DNA from: Acidobacteria bacterium AH-259-L09
GTDB lineage: Bacteria; Acidobacteriota; UBA6911; RPQK01
Direction: 5' to 3'
Length of the DNA: 12,432 nt
Assembly: GCA_027717875.1 (NCBI GenBank)
Contig: JALLOL010000053.1
Span: 1-12,432 of the forward strand
Shown: positions 1 to 6,786 of the stretch, in pieces
Layout: each line of letters begins with the position of its first letter
Position numbering within the stretch: the stretch's first letter is position 1
The notes under the pieces: model-generated
The model's database searches: none
What the model was told of the DNA's origin: nothing
The model's input: the letters and a program-made list of their open reading frames with translations, nothing else
Program-made: the position numbers and the translations under genes

Positions 1-27
1 ACGCTCATTAGTCCGTCCTTTTCCCTC

Positions 28-1674
28 CTACTTGCGCGGAAACGTTGGCGCTTGTACACCTTCGATAGCGACGTTGAGACAGGCAGGGAGTCCCGACGCC
101 ACAGCACGCTCAAGCGCCGGAGTAAGTTCGTGAGCGCGCTGGACAAACTCGCCGTGTCCGCCCAACGCTTCCACCACTTTGTCGTAACGGGACAGTAACA
201 GTTCGCAGCCAACTGTACGCTCTGCGCCGTAGTTCTGGATCTGCAACTGATATTCGGCGTTCCATCGAGCGTCGTTCCCAACCATGGCGATGACGGGCAA
301 TTCATATCGTACAGCCGTGTCGAACTCCAGCGCATGATATCCGAATGTGCCATCGCCCAAGATGACAAACACCTGACGCTGGGGATACGCAAGTTTTGCG
401 GCCAATGCCATTGGAAGCGCGCTGCCAATGGCACCGGATGGACCGTTGATCAGCCGGATCTGTGCCTGCAGTCCTGCCTGAGCCCATTGCCCAAACTCAC
501 CACCGTCGCTGATGAATATCCCCCCTTGGTCGAAGAATTTCTGAAGTGCCTCACAGACGCGGAGAGGATGAAGGGGGGACTGGTCCGAGTGACGCAACTG
601 ATCCCACTCCAAGGGGACAGTGTTCCGGGCCGTTTCCACTTCGGTCCGCCAAGAACTGCCGGGCCATCTCCACTCCTTTGCCGCCACGACCATGTCGCGC
701 ACCACCCGTGAAGGGTCGTCCGGGATCGCCAGCACAACCCGCTGGTGCTCGCGCAGTTGCTTCTCGTCGGCGTCAATTTGGATGAAGCGAGTGTCTTTCG
801 AGAACGGTGACTCAGCGAAACGCAACGAGAAATCCAGCTTTTTCCCCACCAAAAGCACCACGTCTGTCACAGCGAGAGAGTTTGTTGCCCTGTGCAGCCA
901 CGGATCGTTCACCCCTCGCGGGCTTTCCATCGGAAGAGCGGGGATACCGGTTCTCTCGGACAGGCGTTCCACCTCTTCCCAGCGCAGGGCCCGCGCCATC
1001 GCCGGTCCAGCCAAGATCAGTGGCCGCTTCGCTTCACTCAACAGGTTAAGTGCTTTGGTAATCAATGAGTTGCGTCCAGAAGTTGAGAAGTGGGGAGTAT
1101 TTCCGCCCTCTATTCGTGGGTGTTCACTTCTTTCAAGAGCGCTCGTGTTAGGGCTCTCCGACGAAGCGGATACGGTGGCTTCCAGGACGTCAGCGGGAAG
1201 GCTGAGATGGACGGGACCCGGACGGCCCACCTGAGAGAGGGAAAGTGCCGTGGTGATGTCTTTGCCGAGATTGTCGGGCTGGCTCACCATCCAGGCAGCT
1301 TTTGTCACCGGCAAGGCCGTAGCGACTTGCTCAATCTCTTGAAATGCACCTCTGCCGATCTCGGTGCGCGGGCAATGACCGCTCAAGAGCACCACCGGCG
1401 ACTCCGCCATCAGAGCCACGTACAGGGCGGAGAGGCTGTTACAGTGACCTGGCCCAGCCGTCACCAATGCAACGCCGGGCGTTTCGGTCAAACGCCCCCA
1501 GCCATCCGCCATATGCACTGCAGCGGCCTCGTGCCGAGTGTGAACTAGTTGGATCTCACGGCCGATGGTGGCGTCGTAGACGGGAAGAATCTGGTTGCCG
1601 GAGAGCGTGAACAGGTGCTTGACTCCCGCAGCTACCAGCGATTGGACTAAAAGCTCGGCCGCCCTTTTTCGCAT
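28..1674 (-). CDS. Thiamine-diphosphate-dependent enzyme, acetolactate synthase-like
   Basis: The 548-residue protein has the three-domain layout of the ThDP superfamily that includes acetolactate synthase, benzoylformate decarboxylase and 2-hydroxyacyl-CoA lyase. The N-terminal pyrimidine-binding domain (about 1-165) carries the expected catalytic glutamate, E49, in TRHEAAAVHMADG, and GAFQEIEQ at 109-116. A central domain spans about 200-330. The C-terminal PP-binding domain has the Mg/ThDP motif starting GDG at 440-442 and ending at N467. These enzymes cleave or form C-C bonds next to a carbonyl, usually on 2-oxo acids. The substrate cannot be told from sequence here. No regulatory subunit (ilvH-like) or other branched-chain biosynthesis gene lies nearby, so a true anabolic acetolactate synthase is less likely than a catabolic relative. 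The ATG start has AAGGAG six bases upstream. The gene diverges from the DUF4159 gene. Family is confident, substrate unknown. Confidence 0.9.
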   Translation of the reverse strand: MRKRAAELLVQSLVAAGVKHLFTLSGNQILPVYDATIGREIQLVHTRHEAAAVHMADGWGRLTETPGVALVTAGPGHCNSLSALYVALMAESPVVLLSGHCPRTEIGRGAFQEIEQVATALPVTKAAWMVSQPDNLGKDITTALSLSQVGRPGPVHLSLPADVLEATVSASSESPNTSALERSEHPRIEGGNTPHFSTSGRNSLITKALNLLSEAKRPLILAGPAMARALRWEEVERLSERTGIPALPMESPRGVNDPWLHRATNSLAVTDVVLLVGKKLDFSLRFAESPFSKDTRFIQIDADEKQLREHQRVVLAIPDDPSRVVRDMVVAAKEWRWPGSSWRTEVETARNTVPLEWDQLRHSDQSPLHPLRVCEALQKFFDQGGIFISDGGEFGQWAQAGLQAQIRLINGPSGAIGSALPMALAAKLAYPQRQVFVILGDGTFGYHALEFDTAVRYELPVIAMVGNDARWNAEYQLQIQNYGAERTVGCELLLSRYDKVVEALGGHGEFVQRAHELTPALERAVASGLPACLNVAIEGVQAPTFPRK

Positions 1675-1993
1675 GGCTCACTCCTTGTTACTCGACTTCG
1701 TGTTGTTAAGGGGGCAAAAACTTAATCTTGTAATGGCTGATGGTCTCACCGACCACGCTCGCCCCCTTTCCCAATTTGTGCAAAGGGATTTTGCCTAAAT
1801 GTTAACTCTTAACGGGTTAGAAGGCAATATCAACTATTTTATGTCCAGTTCCAGTTCAGTCCAGCGTCGCGGTCCTGGTGATTCTGAGCGAATGAACCCC
1901 TGGCAAAAAGAATCCCTCCAGGCCTCCGAAAGCTCGGAGAATGTTAGAATAGCTGCCCGACCCTCAAGGGCAAGATTCAGCAGCTAGAATCAG
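1675..1993. other. Divergent intergenic region with inverted repeats
   Basis: This 319-bp stretch separates the divergent ThDP-enzyme and DUF4159 genes and should hold both promoters. I see no convincing gene in it. It contains a perfect 8-bp inverted repeat, AAGGGGGC (1708-1715) and GCCCCCTT (1761-1768), separated by 45 bases, on the ThDP-enzyme side. It also has a 6-bp hairpin, CTCCGA-AAGC-TCGGAG (1924-1939), followed by a TAGAAT (1945-1950) that could be a -10 for the rightward gene. I found no good -35 for it, so promoter placement is a guess. Confidence 0.4.
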
Positions 1994-2743
1994 GTGCAAA
2001 CAGTGACAAAGACGCAAGCAGGATTATTGACTGTTCTGGTGATCCAATTTCTGGTCGTCGAAGGCGGCATTTCCTCCCCCACCCCTTCATTGGACGCTGT
2101 AGGTCAAAGAGAGTCCACCCAGTTCACATTTGCCCGCGTTCAATTCAATTCGTACGGGCGGTGGGGCCGAACTCCGGGATGGGCCCACGACTATCCACGG
2201 GCTGAGCGCAACTTCTTGACGATCCTTTCCGATGTGACCGGCATACAGACCTCGCCGGAATCCTATGTCATTGTTCAGTTGGACGAGCCTGAAATCATGA
2301 AATACCCCATTCTGTACTTCAGCGAACCGGGATCCTGGAACATTACTTCCGAGGAGGCTGAAAACTTTCGGGAGTATGTGCGCAGAGGAGGCTTTGCCAT
2401 TTTCGACGACTTCGACGGCCGCCGAGACTGGCTGAACTTTTACAGCTGTATCAAGCGAGTCTTTCCCGAACGGGACCTTGAGTTGCTCACGCTGGAGAAT
2501 CCCATTTTCCACTGCTTTTACGACATCGAAACGCTGGACATGATACCACCGATGCGCTATCGCGAAGACCCCCTCTTTTATGGCATGTGGGATGAAGGGG
2601 GGAGAATCCAGATAGTTGTCAATTTCAACAACGACCTAGGCGACTTCTGGGAGTGGTCCGACGAATCAATATTTCCCATCGACCTCTCGAATGAAGCCTA
2701 CAAGTTTGGTGTCAATTACATCATCTATGCGATGAGCCACTGA
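1994..2743 (+). CDS. Secreted DUF4159 domain protein
   Basis: The 249-residue product starts with a hydrophobic segment (about 9-22) that looks like a signal peptide or anchor, followed by a DUF4159 domain over about 43-249. Recognisable family stretches are FTFARVQFNSYG (44-55), HDYPRAERNF (65-74), the EYVRRGGFAIFDDF block (127-140), NPIFHCFYDIE (169-179) and the C-terminal YKFGVNYIIYAMSH. DUF4159 has no established biochemical role. To my knowledge it resembles the class I glutamine-amidotransferase-like fold, and it often occurs in larger membrane proteins near MoxR ATPase, DUF58 and VWA genes. Here it is a stand-alone exported domain without those partners next to it. An in-frame TAG at 1985-1987 forces the start to GTG 1994 or GTG 2003. 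Neither has a clear Shine-Dalgarno sequence, so the start is uncertain. Confidence 0.85.
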   Translation: MQTVTKTQAGLLTVLVIQFLVVEGGISSPTPSLDAVGQRESTQFTFARVQFNSYGRWGRTPGWAHDYPRAERNFLTILSDVTGIQTSPESYVIVQLDEPEIMKYPILYFSEPGSWNITSEEAENFREYVRRGGFAIFDDFDGRRDWLNFYSCIKRVFPERDLELLTLENPIFHCFYDIETLDMIPPMRYREDPLFYGMWDEGGRIQIVVNFNNDLGDFWEWSDESIFPIDLSNEAYKFGVNYIIYAMSH

Positions 2744-2997
2744 CCAGAAGGGGACTCTTCGAGAGATTTGGTTCCGTTCCACACGGCGTCCGGGGGCGGA
2801 GAATTCGCAAGAATTCACTACACTCTTGAGCACTGGAGAGACCTCCCACTCGGCGTGTTCTGGATCACCAAAATTTTATTGAGAGCAAGTTAGAATTCTT
2901 CTCGAATACCAAATATAACAAAGGAAAAGCGCGGTGCAAAAGGCGAAAGACGGAAGTTTAAACGCTGGCGTGTTTCTATCCCGTGCTCCGTGCAGGG

Positions 2998-3022
2998 TAT
3001 AATTGAAGAGACAATCTATAAT
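2998..3022 (+). promoter_or_regulatory. Candidate -10 boxes for the HD-GYP gene
   Basis: Two perfect TATAAT hexamers occur at 2998-3003 and 3017-3022, about 75-100 bases before the probable GTG start at 3099. This is a normal distance for a promoter with a leader. I found no convincing -35 hexamer at 16-18 bases upstream of either, so this is suggestive only. Confidence 0.3.
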
Positions 3023-3066
3023 GTGCCCTACGTCGGGGCGCTCATCACCAAGATGAAAGTTGCCCC

Positions 3067-3083
3067 AGCGGCATGACGCCGCT
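3067..3083 (+). promoter_or_regulatory. Leader hairpin before HD-GYP gene
   Basis: A perfect 6-bp stem, AGCGGC (3067-3072) with GCCGCT (3078-3083), closes a 5-base loop. It ends five bases before the GGAGG ribosome binding site (3088-3092). It could influence translation initiation, or the fit could be chance. There is no sequence evidence for a ligand-binding riboswitch. Confidence 0.3.
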
Positions 3084-3087
3084 AGCT

Positions 3088-3092
3088 GGAGG
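3088..3092 (+). promoter_or_regulatory. Ribosome binding site deciding the HD-GYP start
   Basis: GGAGG at 3088-3092 stands six bases before GTG at 3099-3101, an ideal arrangement. The longer reading frame would begin at TTG 3060, which has no ribosome binding site and would place the hairpin inside the coding sequence. The GTG start is therefore preferred. Confidence 0.75.
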
Positions 3093-3098
3093 TTTGTT

Positions 3099-4277
3099 GT
3101 GGATCTGAAAAATCTTGCCCAGATTGGCATTGCGCTCTCTGGGGAAAAAGACATCAGCAAACTCCTTGGAATGATTGTCGATGAGGCAAAGAATCTTACG
3201 GCTGCCGACGCCGGCACACTATACGTCCTTGATAAGGAGAAAAACCATCTTCGATTTGAAATCTTGAAGAACGACACCCTAAAGACCAGGAGCGGTGGAA
3301 GCAGCTCGATGAAAATAACTTTGCTACCTGTACCTCTGGAAATTGAACAGAAACCTAATCACTCAAATGTATGCAGCTATGTGGCCTTAACCGGGCAGAT
3401 CGTCAATACCCCCGACATCTACCAAGCACAGGGTTTCGATTTTAGCGGGACAAAAGCCTATGATGCCGCGACAGGCTATCGTTCTAAATCCGCCCTAGTG
3501 ATCCCGATGAAAGACCACGAAGGGGACATCATTGGTGTTTTACAGCTGCTCAATGCCAAAGATCCGAACGGTGGCGGAATCGTACCGTTCGCTTCAGACA
3601 GCGTAGATCTTGTCGATTCCTTGGGCTCGCAAGCGGCAGTGGCACTGACAAACAGAAGATTGATTCAAGATCTGGAAGAAGCTCACCTGGATACCCTGCA
3701 CCGCTTAGCGCTGGCGGCTGAATACAACGACAAGGAGGCAGTGTTGCACATACAACGCATGAGTCGCTACTGCGCCATTCTGGCTCGGGGTCTTAACCTA
3801 CCTCGAAGCGATGTGGAAATCATTCTTCACGCTAGCCCCGTGCATGATGTAGGCAAGATCGGCATTCCCGATGCGATTCTGCTCAAGCCGGGCAAGCTCG
3901 ACCCTGAAGAATGGATTCTCATGAAGCAACACTCAAGCATAGGAGCACATATACTGAGTGGCTCTCAGTCAAGACTCGTACAGGCGGGTCAGATCATCGC
4001 CAAATCCCACCACGAGAAATGGGATGGTAGTGGGTACCCAGACGGACTGGCAAAAGAAAACATTCCGCTGTGGGGTCGGATCTGTGCCGTGGCCGACGTT
4101 TTTGACGCACTCACTAGTAAGCGTCCTTACAAGGAGGCATTTTCAAACGAGAAAGCTTTTAAGATTCTGAAGGAAGAGCGCGGCAAGCACTTCGACCCGC
4201 GTTTAATTGACGTTTTTTTTGAGCGACTAGATGAGGTGTTGGCAGTTCAGGTCTCACCTCTCAAATCGCTGTTTTAA
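3099..4277 (+). CDS. GAF plus HD-GYP protein, probable cyclic-di-GMP phosphodiesterase
   Basis: From GTG 3099 the protein is 392 residues. An N-terminal GAF sensor domain (about 5-190) contains the family-like segments SKLLGMIVDEAKNLTAADAG and GVLQLLNAKD. A C-terminal HD-GYP domain (about 195-375) follows. It shows the expected metal-ligand signature HDVGKIGIPD (249-258), H278, HHEKWDGSGYPDGL (304-317) with the GYP triad at 312-314, ADVFDALTS (332-340) and RPYK (342-345). All key residues appear intact, so it should hydrolyse cyclic-di-GMP in the cytoplasm, with activity tuned by whatever the GAF domain binds. There is no membrane segment and no receiver domain. The gene seems monocistronic and is followed by a structured repeat and a convergent sulfatase gene. 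No diguanylate cyclase lies nearby. The GAF ligand cannot be inferred. Confidence 0.93.
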   Translation: MDLKNLAQIGIALSGEKDISKLLGMIVDEAKNLTAADAGTLYVLDKEKNHLRFEILKNDTLKTRSGGSSSMKITLLPVPLEIEQKPNHSNVCSYVALTGQIVNTPDIYQAQGFDFSGTKAYDAATGYRSKSALVIPMKDHEGDIIGVLQLLNAKDPNGGGIVPFASDSVDLVDSLGSQAAVALTNRRLIQDLEEAHLDTLHRLALAAEYNDKEAVLHIQRMSRYCAILARGLNLPRSDVEIILHASPVHDVGKIGIPDAILLKPGKLDPEEWILMKQHSSIGAHILSGSQSRLVQAGQIIAKSHHEKWDGSGYPDGLAKENIPLWGRICAVADVFDALTSKRPYKEAFSNEKAFKILKEERGKHFDPRLIDVFFERLDEVLAVQVSPLKSLF

Positions 4278-4304
4278 GAGACTCTCCAGCCCGCATTTCT
4301 CACA

Positions 4305-4380
4305 CCGGCTCGTCACGAAGCGGCAGAAGCGCCGGCCTGGATAGGGGCCAGCCGGGGAGAATCGATGGACGATTCTCCCT
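4305..4380. repeat. Structured intergenic repeat, copy 1
   Basis: The element begins with CCGGCTCGTCACGAAGCGG (4305-4323) and ends with ACGATTCTCCCT (4369-4380). Both ends recur, at 18/19 and 11/12 identity, at 12363-12432. The core can fold. CCGGCCTGG (4332-4340) can pair with CCAGCCGG (4348-4355) with one bulge. GGGAGAATCG (4355-4364) forms a perfect 10-bp stem with CGATTCTCCC (4370-4379) around a 5-base loop. It starts 27 bases after the HD-GYP stop and lies between convergent genes, so it may also stop or stabilise transcripts, although it lacks a T tract. It is probably a dispersed non-coding repeat family. Confidence 0.6.
4355..4379. terminator. Possible bidirectional terminator hairpin
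   Basis: A perfect 10-bp inverted repeat with a 5-base loop lies between the convergent HD-GYP (stop 4277) and sulfatase (stop 4437) genes. No T run follows on either strand, so a classic intrinsic terminator is not shown. The hairpin is part of the repeat element described at 4305-4380. Confidence 0.3.
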
Positions 4381-4436
4381 CACGTACCGAAGGCACAGTC
4401 ACTTGCCCGTTGTTCGGTTCGTATCTATTCCACCGA

Positions 4437-5939
4437 TCACTCTTGAGTGGGTGGTACTTCTATAGGCTGAAACTGATTAAGATCTTTCTCCGTCACGTTC
4501 AGTTCGCGGCAAAGCCGATCCAGTTCCGCTTTCATTTCCTTGACCACCCCGGTGTATTCCGGATCGTCGTAGACGCTGTTTAATTCGTTGGGATCCTCCT
4601 TCAGATTGAAGAGCTCCCATTCCTCAGTTTCGGTGAAGTAAACCAGTTTATACTGCTCGGTTCGCACACCGTAGTGGCGTGGCACACCGCTACCCTGGTA
4701 GTAGCGATAGAACATCGAGGTTCGCCAATCTGCCGGTCTTTTGCCCTCCAATAATGGTCTGAAACTGCGCCCCTGCATGTCGTTCGGGGTGGGAAGGCCG
4801 GCGAGGTCAAGCAGTGTCTCGGCGAAATCGATATTCAGAATCATTCGGTCGTTGACCGTACCCGGCTTGATGACGCCCGGATAGCGCATCACAAAAGGCA
4901 TGCGAATTGATTCCTCGTAGATGAATCGTTTGTTATGCCAGCCGTGCTCGCCGAGGAAGAATCCCTGATCGGAGGTGTAGATGACAATCGTGTCCTCGGC
5001 AATTCCTTCCCTATCGAGATAGTCAAGGAGACGACCGATGCTGTCATCAACTGAAGCCACTGTGCGCAGATAATCCTTGAGGAACTTTTGATAAGTCTTT
5101 TTCTTGGCCACTTTCGGATCAAGGCCTTTCGTGTTGAGTCGACCCGTGGGCCAATCCGGTGACTGCATGGATTTCTCCAGCGTTGCGAGTTTGGATCGCA
5201 CTACATCTCTGGTGGCCGTTGATCGGTTCTCGTACTCGTCCCAAAGCGTCGCCGGCTCGGGAATTTCCTTCCCGTCGAACATGCCGGCGTGTTTTTCGTG
5301 GTATTCCCACGGACTGTGAGGTGCTTTGTGGTGGCACAGCAGTAGGAAAGGCCTGCTCTTGTCGCGATTTTCCAGGAATCTTAGTGAGAGATCAGTGATA
5401 ATGTCGGTGACGTATCCCTCGTATTGCTTCTTGTCGCCCATCTCAAACATGTCGGGATTGTAGTATTTGCCCTGGCCGGGGAGGATATTCCAATAGTCCA
5501 ACCCCACGGGTGGATTCTTGGCATCGTTCCTCGACAAATGCCATTTTCCAATGATCGCCGTTTGATATCCTGCCTGGTGGAAGAGTCTGGGGAACGTTTG
5601 CAGGCTGGTGTCGAATCGCGGCATATTTCTTCGGAAGCCCGTGATATGCCCGTATTTGCCGGTGAGGATCGCTGCTCGGCTGGGCCCGCAAATGGAGTTG
5701 ACAGCAAAGCAATTGTGCAGCTGCATACCTTGTGCGGCGAGGCGATCAATGTTCGGCGTCTTGTTGCGATAACTTCCGTACGCGCTTACCGCCTGAATCG
5801 CGTGGTCATCGGACATGATAAACAGAATATTCGGTCGCTTTGTTTTTGCAGGCTCCGGCGGCGTGAGCTGAGAACAGGTTGTGAAGGCGGCGATCACTGC
5901 CAGTGTGCTCAAGAATGTCCAGCGATTGCACTTTTTCAT
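4437..5939 (-). CDS. Secreted sulfatase, Cys-type formylglycine (S1 family)
   Basis: The 500-residue protein has a hydrophobic export signal (about 7-21) and a type I sulfatase domain. The active-site signature is CGPSRAAILTG with C84, the residue normally converted to formylglycine. Metal-site residues appear as SDD (43-45) and SDQG (323-326). GKWHL (131-135) and HNKR (335-338) supply the usual lysines. It should hydrolyse sulfate esters, probably on a polysaccharide, outside the cytoplasm. The GQGKYYNP and HHKAPHSPWE segments recall N-acetylglucosamine-6-sulfatase-like members, but I would not fix the substrate. C22 follows FTT, a poor lipobox, so lipoprotein attachment is uncertain. The ATG start has GAGGA six bases upstream. 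No formylglycine-generating enzyme, radical maturase or glycoside hydrolase is present in the window. Confidence 0.93.
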   Translation of the reverse strand: MKKCNRWTFLSTLAVIAAFTTCSQLTPPEPAKTKRPNILFIMSDDHAIQAVSAYGSYRNKTPNIDRLAAQGMQLHNCFAVNSICGPSRAAILTGKYGHITGFRRNMPRFDTSLQTFPRLFHQAGYQTAIIGKWHLSRNDAKNPPVGLDYWNILPGQGKYYNPDMFEMGDKKQYEGYVTDIITDLSLRFLENRDKSRPFLLLCHHKAPHSPWEYHEKHAGMFDGKEIPEPATLWDEYENRSTATRDVVRSKLATLEKSMQSPDWPTGRLNTKGLDPKVAKKKTYQKFLKDYLRTVASVDDSIGRLLDYLDREGIAEDTIVIYTSDQGFFLGEHGWHNKRFIYEESIRMPFVMRYPGVIKPGTVNDRMILNIDFAETLLDLAGLPTPNDMQGRSFRPLLEGKRPADWRTSMFYRYYQGSGVPRHYGVRTEQYKLVYFTETEEWELFNLKEDPNELNSVYDDPEYTGVVKEMKAELDRLCRELNVTEKDLNQFQPIEVPPTQE

Positions 5940-5947
5940 CGCGATTC

Positions 5948-6005
5948 CTCGTACGAGAGGAACAGAAATTGGGGACCAATTCCTGCTGACCCCTTAATTA
6001 ATTAA
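5948..6005 (-). promoter_or_regulatory. Candidate operator region of the sulfatase gene
   Basis: Three symmetrical elements lie within 70 bases of the sulfatase ATG. CTCGTACGAG (5948-5957) overlaps its Shine-Dalgarno sequence. AATTGG-GGA-CCAATT is at 5967-5981. TTAATTAATTAA is at 5994-6005. The spacing fits a repressor site plus an AT-rich promoter, but no regulator is encoded beside it and no -35/-10 pair is clear. Confidence 0.3.
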
Positions 6006-6271
6006 TCCACGCTGGGCTGCTCCAGGACCTTGTTGGCTGTGACAAATAAATCCAGCAAAGGACCCGGTACTTATTATAAAGGTCCTCCCCAATTACGCCA
6101 GAGAGCCGCACCAAATTCTTCGCCGTTGAAAGGCAATCTCAACCCATGACTTCAGATGAAATCCGGGACGGTCACCTGGATTGCCGGCCGGGCAGGGATC
6201 AGGAGATCTGAAGGTTGAAAAACTATTCAAAGAGGGCTATTCTGAAACCACAACTTTGGAGGAGATTTCAA

Positions 6272-6403
6272 ATGATCGGAATAATACGAAGCTTTTTGAT
6301 GGTGCTTTTCTATGTGGAACGAAGCAAAAAGATTCATCCCCCTGGGCGGGGCTCTGGCAAGTTTCGTGGCCGTTATAACGATGCATTTCAAAGAAGGGAG
6401 TAG
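6272..6403 (+). CDS. Doubtful 43-aa reading frame upstream of cupin gene
   Basis: ATG 6272 opens a 43-codon frame that has GGAGG about nine bases upstream and ends with TAG 6401-6403, two bases before the cupin ATG. The peptide starts with a hydrophobic run (IGIIRSFLMVLFYV) and continues Arg/Lys-rich. I recognise no family. The ribosome binding site and the tight junction argue for a coupled leader peptide. The basic tail and a competing frame (6312-6416) argue against it. It is listed only because it is the best explanation on offer for this stretch. Confidence 0.2.
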   Translation: MIGIIRSFLMVLFYVERSKKIHPPGRGSGKFRGRYNDAFQRRE

Positions 6404-6416
6404 TTATGTCATGTAA
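6312..6416 (+). CDS. Doubtful 34-aa hydrophobic reading frame overlapping cupin start
   Basis: ATG 6312 to TAA 6414-6416 encodes 34 residues with a hydrophobic centre, IPLGGALASFVAVITMHF, that could span a membrane. The frame overlaps the first 11 bases of the cupin gene in another frame. There is no clear ribosome binding site before the ATG. It shares bases with the 6272-6403 frame, so at most one of them is likely real unless a frameshift joins them. No known family is recognised. Confidence 0.15.
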   Translation: MWNEAKRFIPLGGALASFVAVITMHFKEGSSYVM

Positions 6417-6783
6417 GAGTTTTTCAGTGTTTATCTTCCTCGCTTTGGCGCTATGCCTGGCGACCCCAACTGTGACGGCCCAAGACCCAACTGAGGTCGA
6501 CCCAGACCACTACAAGGTGGAGTTCGAGAATGACCAGGTGCGGGTGTTGAGGATCTTTTACGGCCCTCAGCATAAATCCGTGATGCATGAGCATCCAGCG
6601 GCGGTGGCCATTTTTCTCACAGATGTCTACCTGAGAATCACGCTTCCGGATGGTACAACAGAGGGAACGACCCATAAAGCTAGAGATGTCGTTTCGAGAT
6701 CGGCAACAAAACATCTACCTCAAAATTTGAGCAATAGGCCTTTTCAAGTAATTCTCGTGGAGTTGAAGGGTAAGAATCGCTGA
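6406..6783 (+). CDS. Small secreted cupin-like protein
   Basis: The 125-residue protein has a clear signal peptide with likely cleavage after TVTA (residue 25). A short single-domain beta-barrel follows that looks like a cupin. HEH at 61-63 in KSVMHEHPAAVAIFLTD and H103 in ATKHLPQN are the probable metal ligands. The mature protein begins QDPTEVDPDHYKVEFENDQVRVLR, where the first residues are the cleavage region and the rest is typical of this small periplasmic cupin group. Its substrate is not known, and the barrel may bind a metal or small molecule rather than catalyse. The ATG start has GGGAG five bases upstream. Its stop is only three bases from the convergent histidine kinase stop, with no terminator between them. 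Confidence 0.8.
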   Translation: MSCKSFSVFIFLALALCLATPTVTAQDPTEVDPDHYKVEFENDQVRVLRIFYGPQHKSVMHEHPAAVAIFLTDVYLRITLPDGTTEGTTHKARDVVSRSATKHLPQNLSNRPFQVILVELKGKNR

Positions 6784-6786
6784 CGG

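Larger units (their letters stand above)
2744..3098. other. Intergenic region with small hairpins and -10-like boxes
   Basis: This 355-bp stretch between the DUF4159 and HD-GYP genes holds no gene I can support. A short hairpin, CTCT-TCG-AGAG (2755-2765), lies just after the DUF4159 stop but lacks a run of T, so it is at best a weak terminator. A second hairpin, GAATTC-GCAA-GAATTC (2801-2816), has a GNRA-type loop. Two exact TATAAT hexamers (2998-3003 and 3017-3022) are candidate -10 boxes for the downstream gene, but neither has a good -35 at normal spacing. A third hairpin lies just before the next gene's ribosome binding site. Confidence 0.4.
5940..6405. other. Long intergenic region between sulfatase and cupin genes
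   Basis: This 466-bp stretch should hold the sulfatase promoter (leftward) and the cupin promoter (rightward). Near the sulfatase it has a perfect palindrome CTCGTACGAG (5948-5957), an inverted repeat AATTGG-GGA-CCAATT (5967-5981) and the AT-rich palindrome TTAATTAATTAA (5994-6005). A TTATTATAA stretch at 6071-6079 is promoter-like, but I found no -35. The right third holds two short overlapping reading frames, 6272-6403 and 6312-6416, described separately. No RNA gene is evident. Confidence 0.4.

Noticed and set aside
620..1234. 204-aa plus-strand reading frame opposite the ThDP enzyme
   Set aside because: It lies wholly inside the strongly supported minus-strand enzyme, shows no family features and is an antisense shadow.
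1799..1987. 62-aa plus-strand frame before the DUF4159 gene
   Set aside because: Low-complexity Ser/Arg-rich composition, no ribosome binding site and no family; more likely non-coding.
2876..3277. 133-aa minus-strand frame over the HD-GYP start region
   Set aside because: It overlaps the GAF domain in antisense, has no ribosome binding site I can see and no recognisable family.
5424..6005. 193-aa plus-strand frame across the sulfatase start
   Set aside because: Antisense to the sulfatase signal and catalytic region, without motifs of its own.
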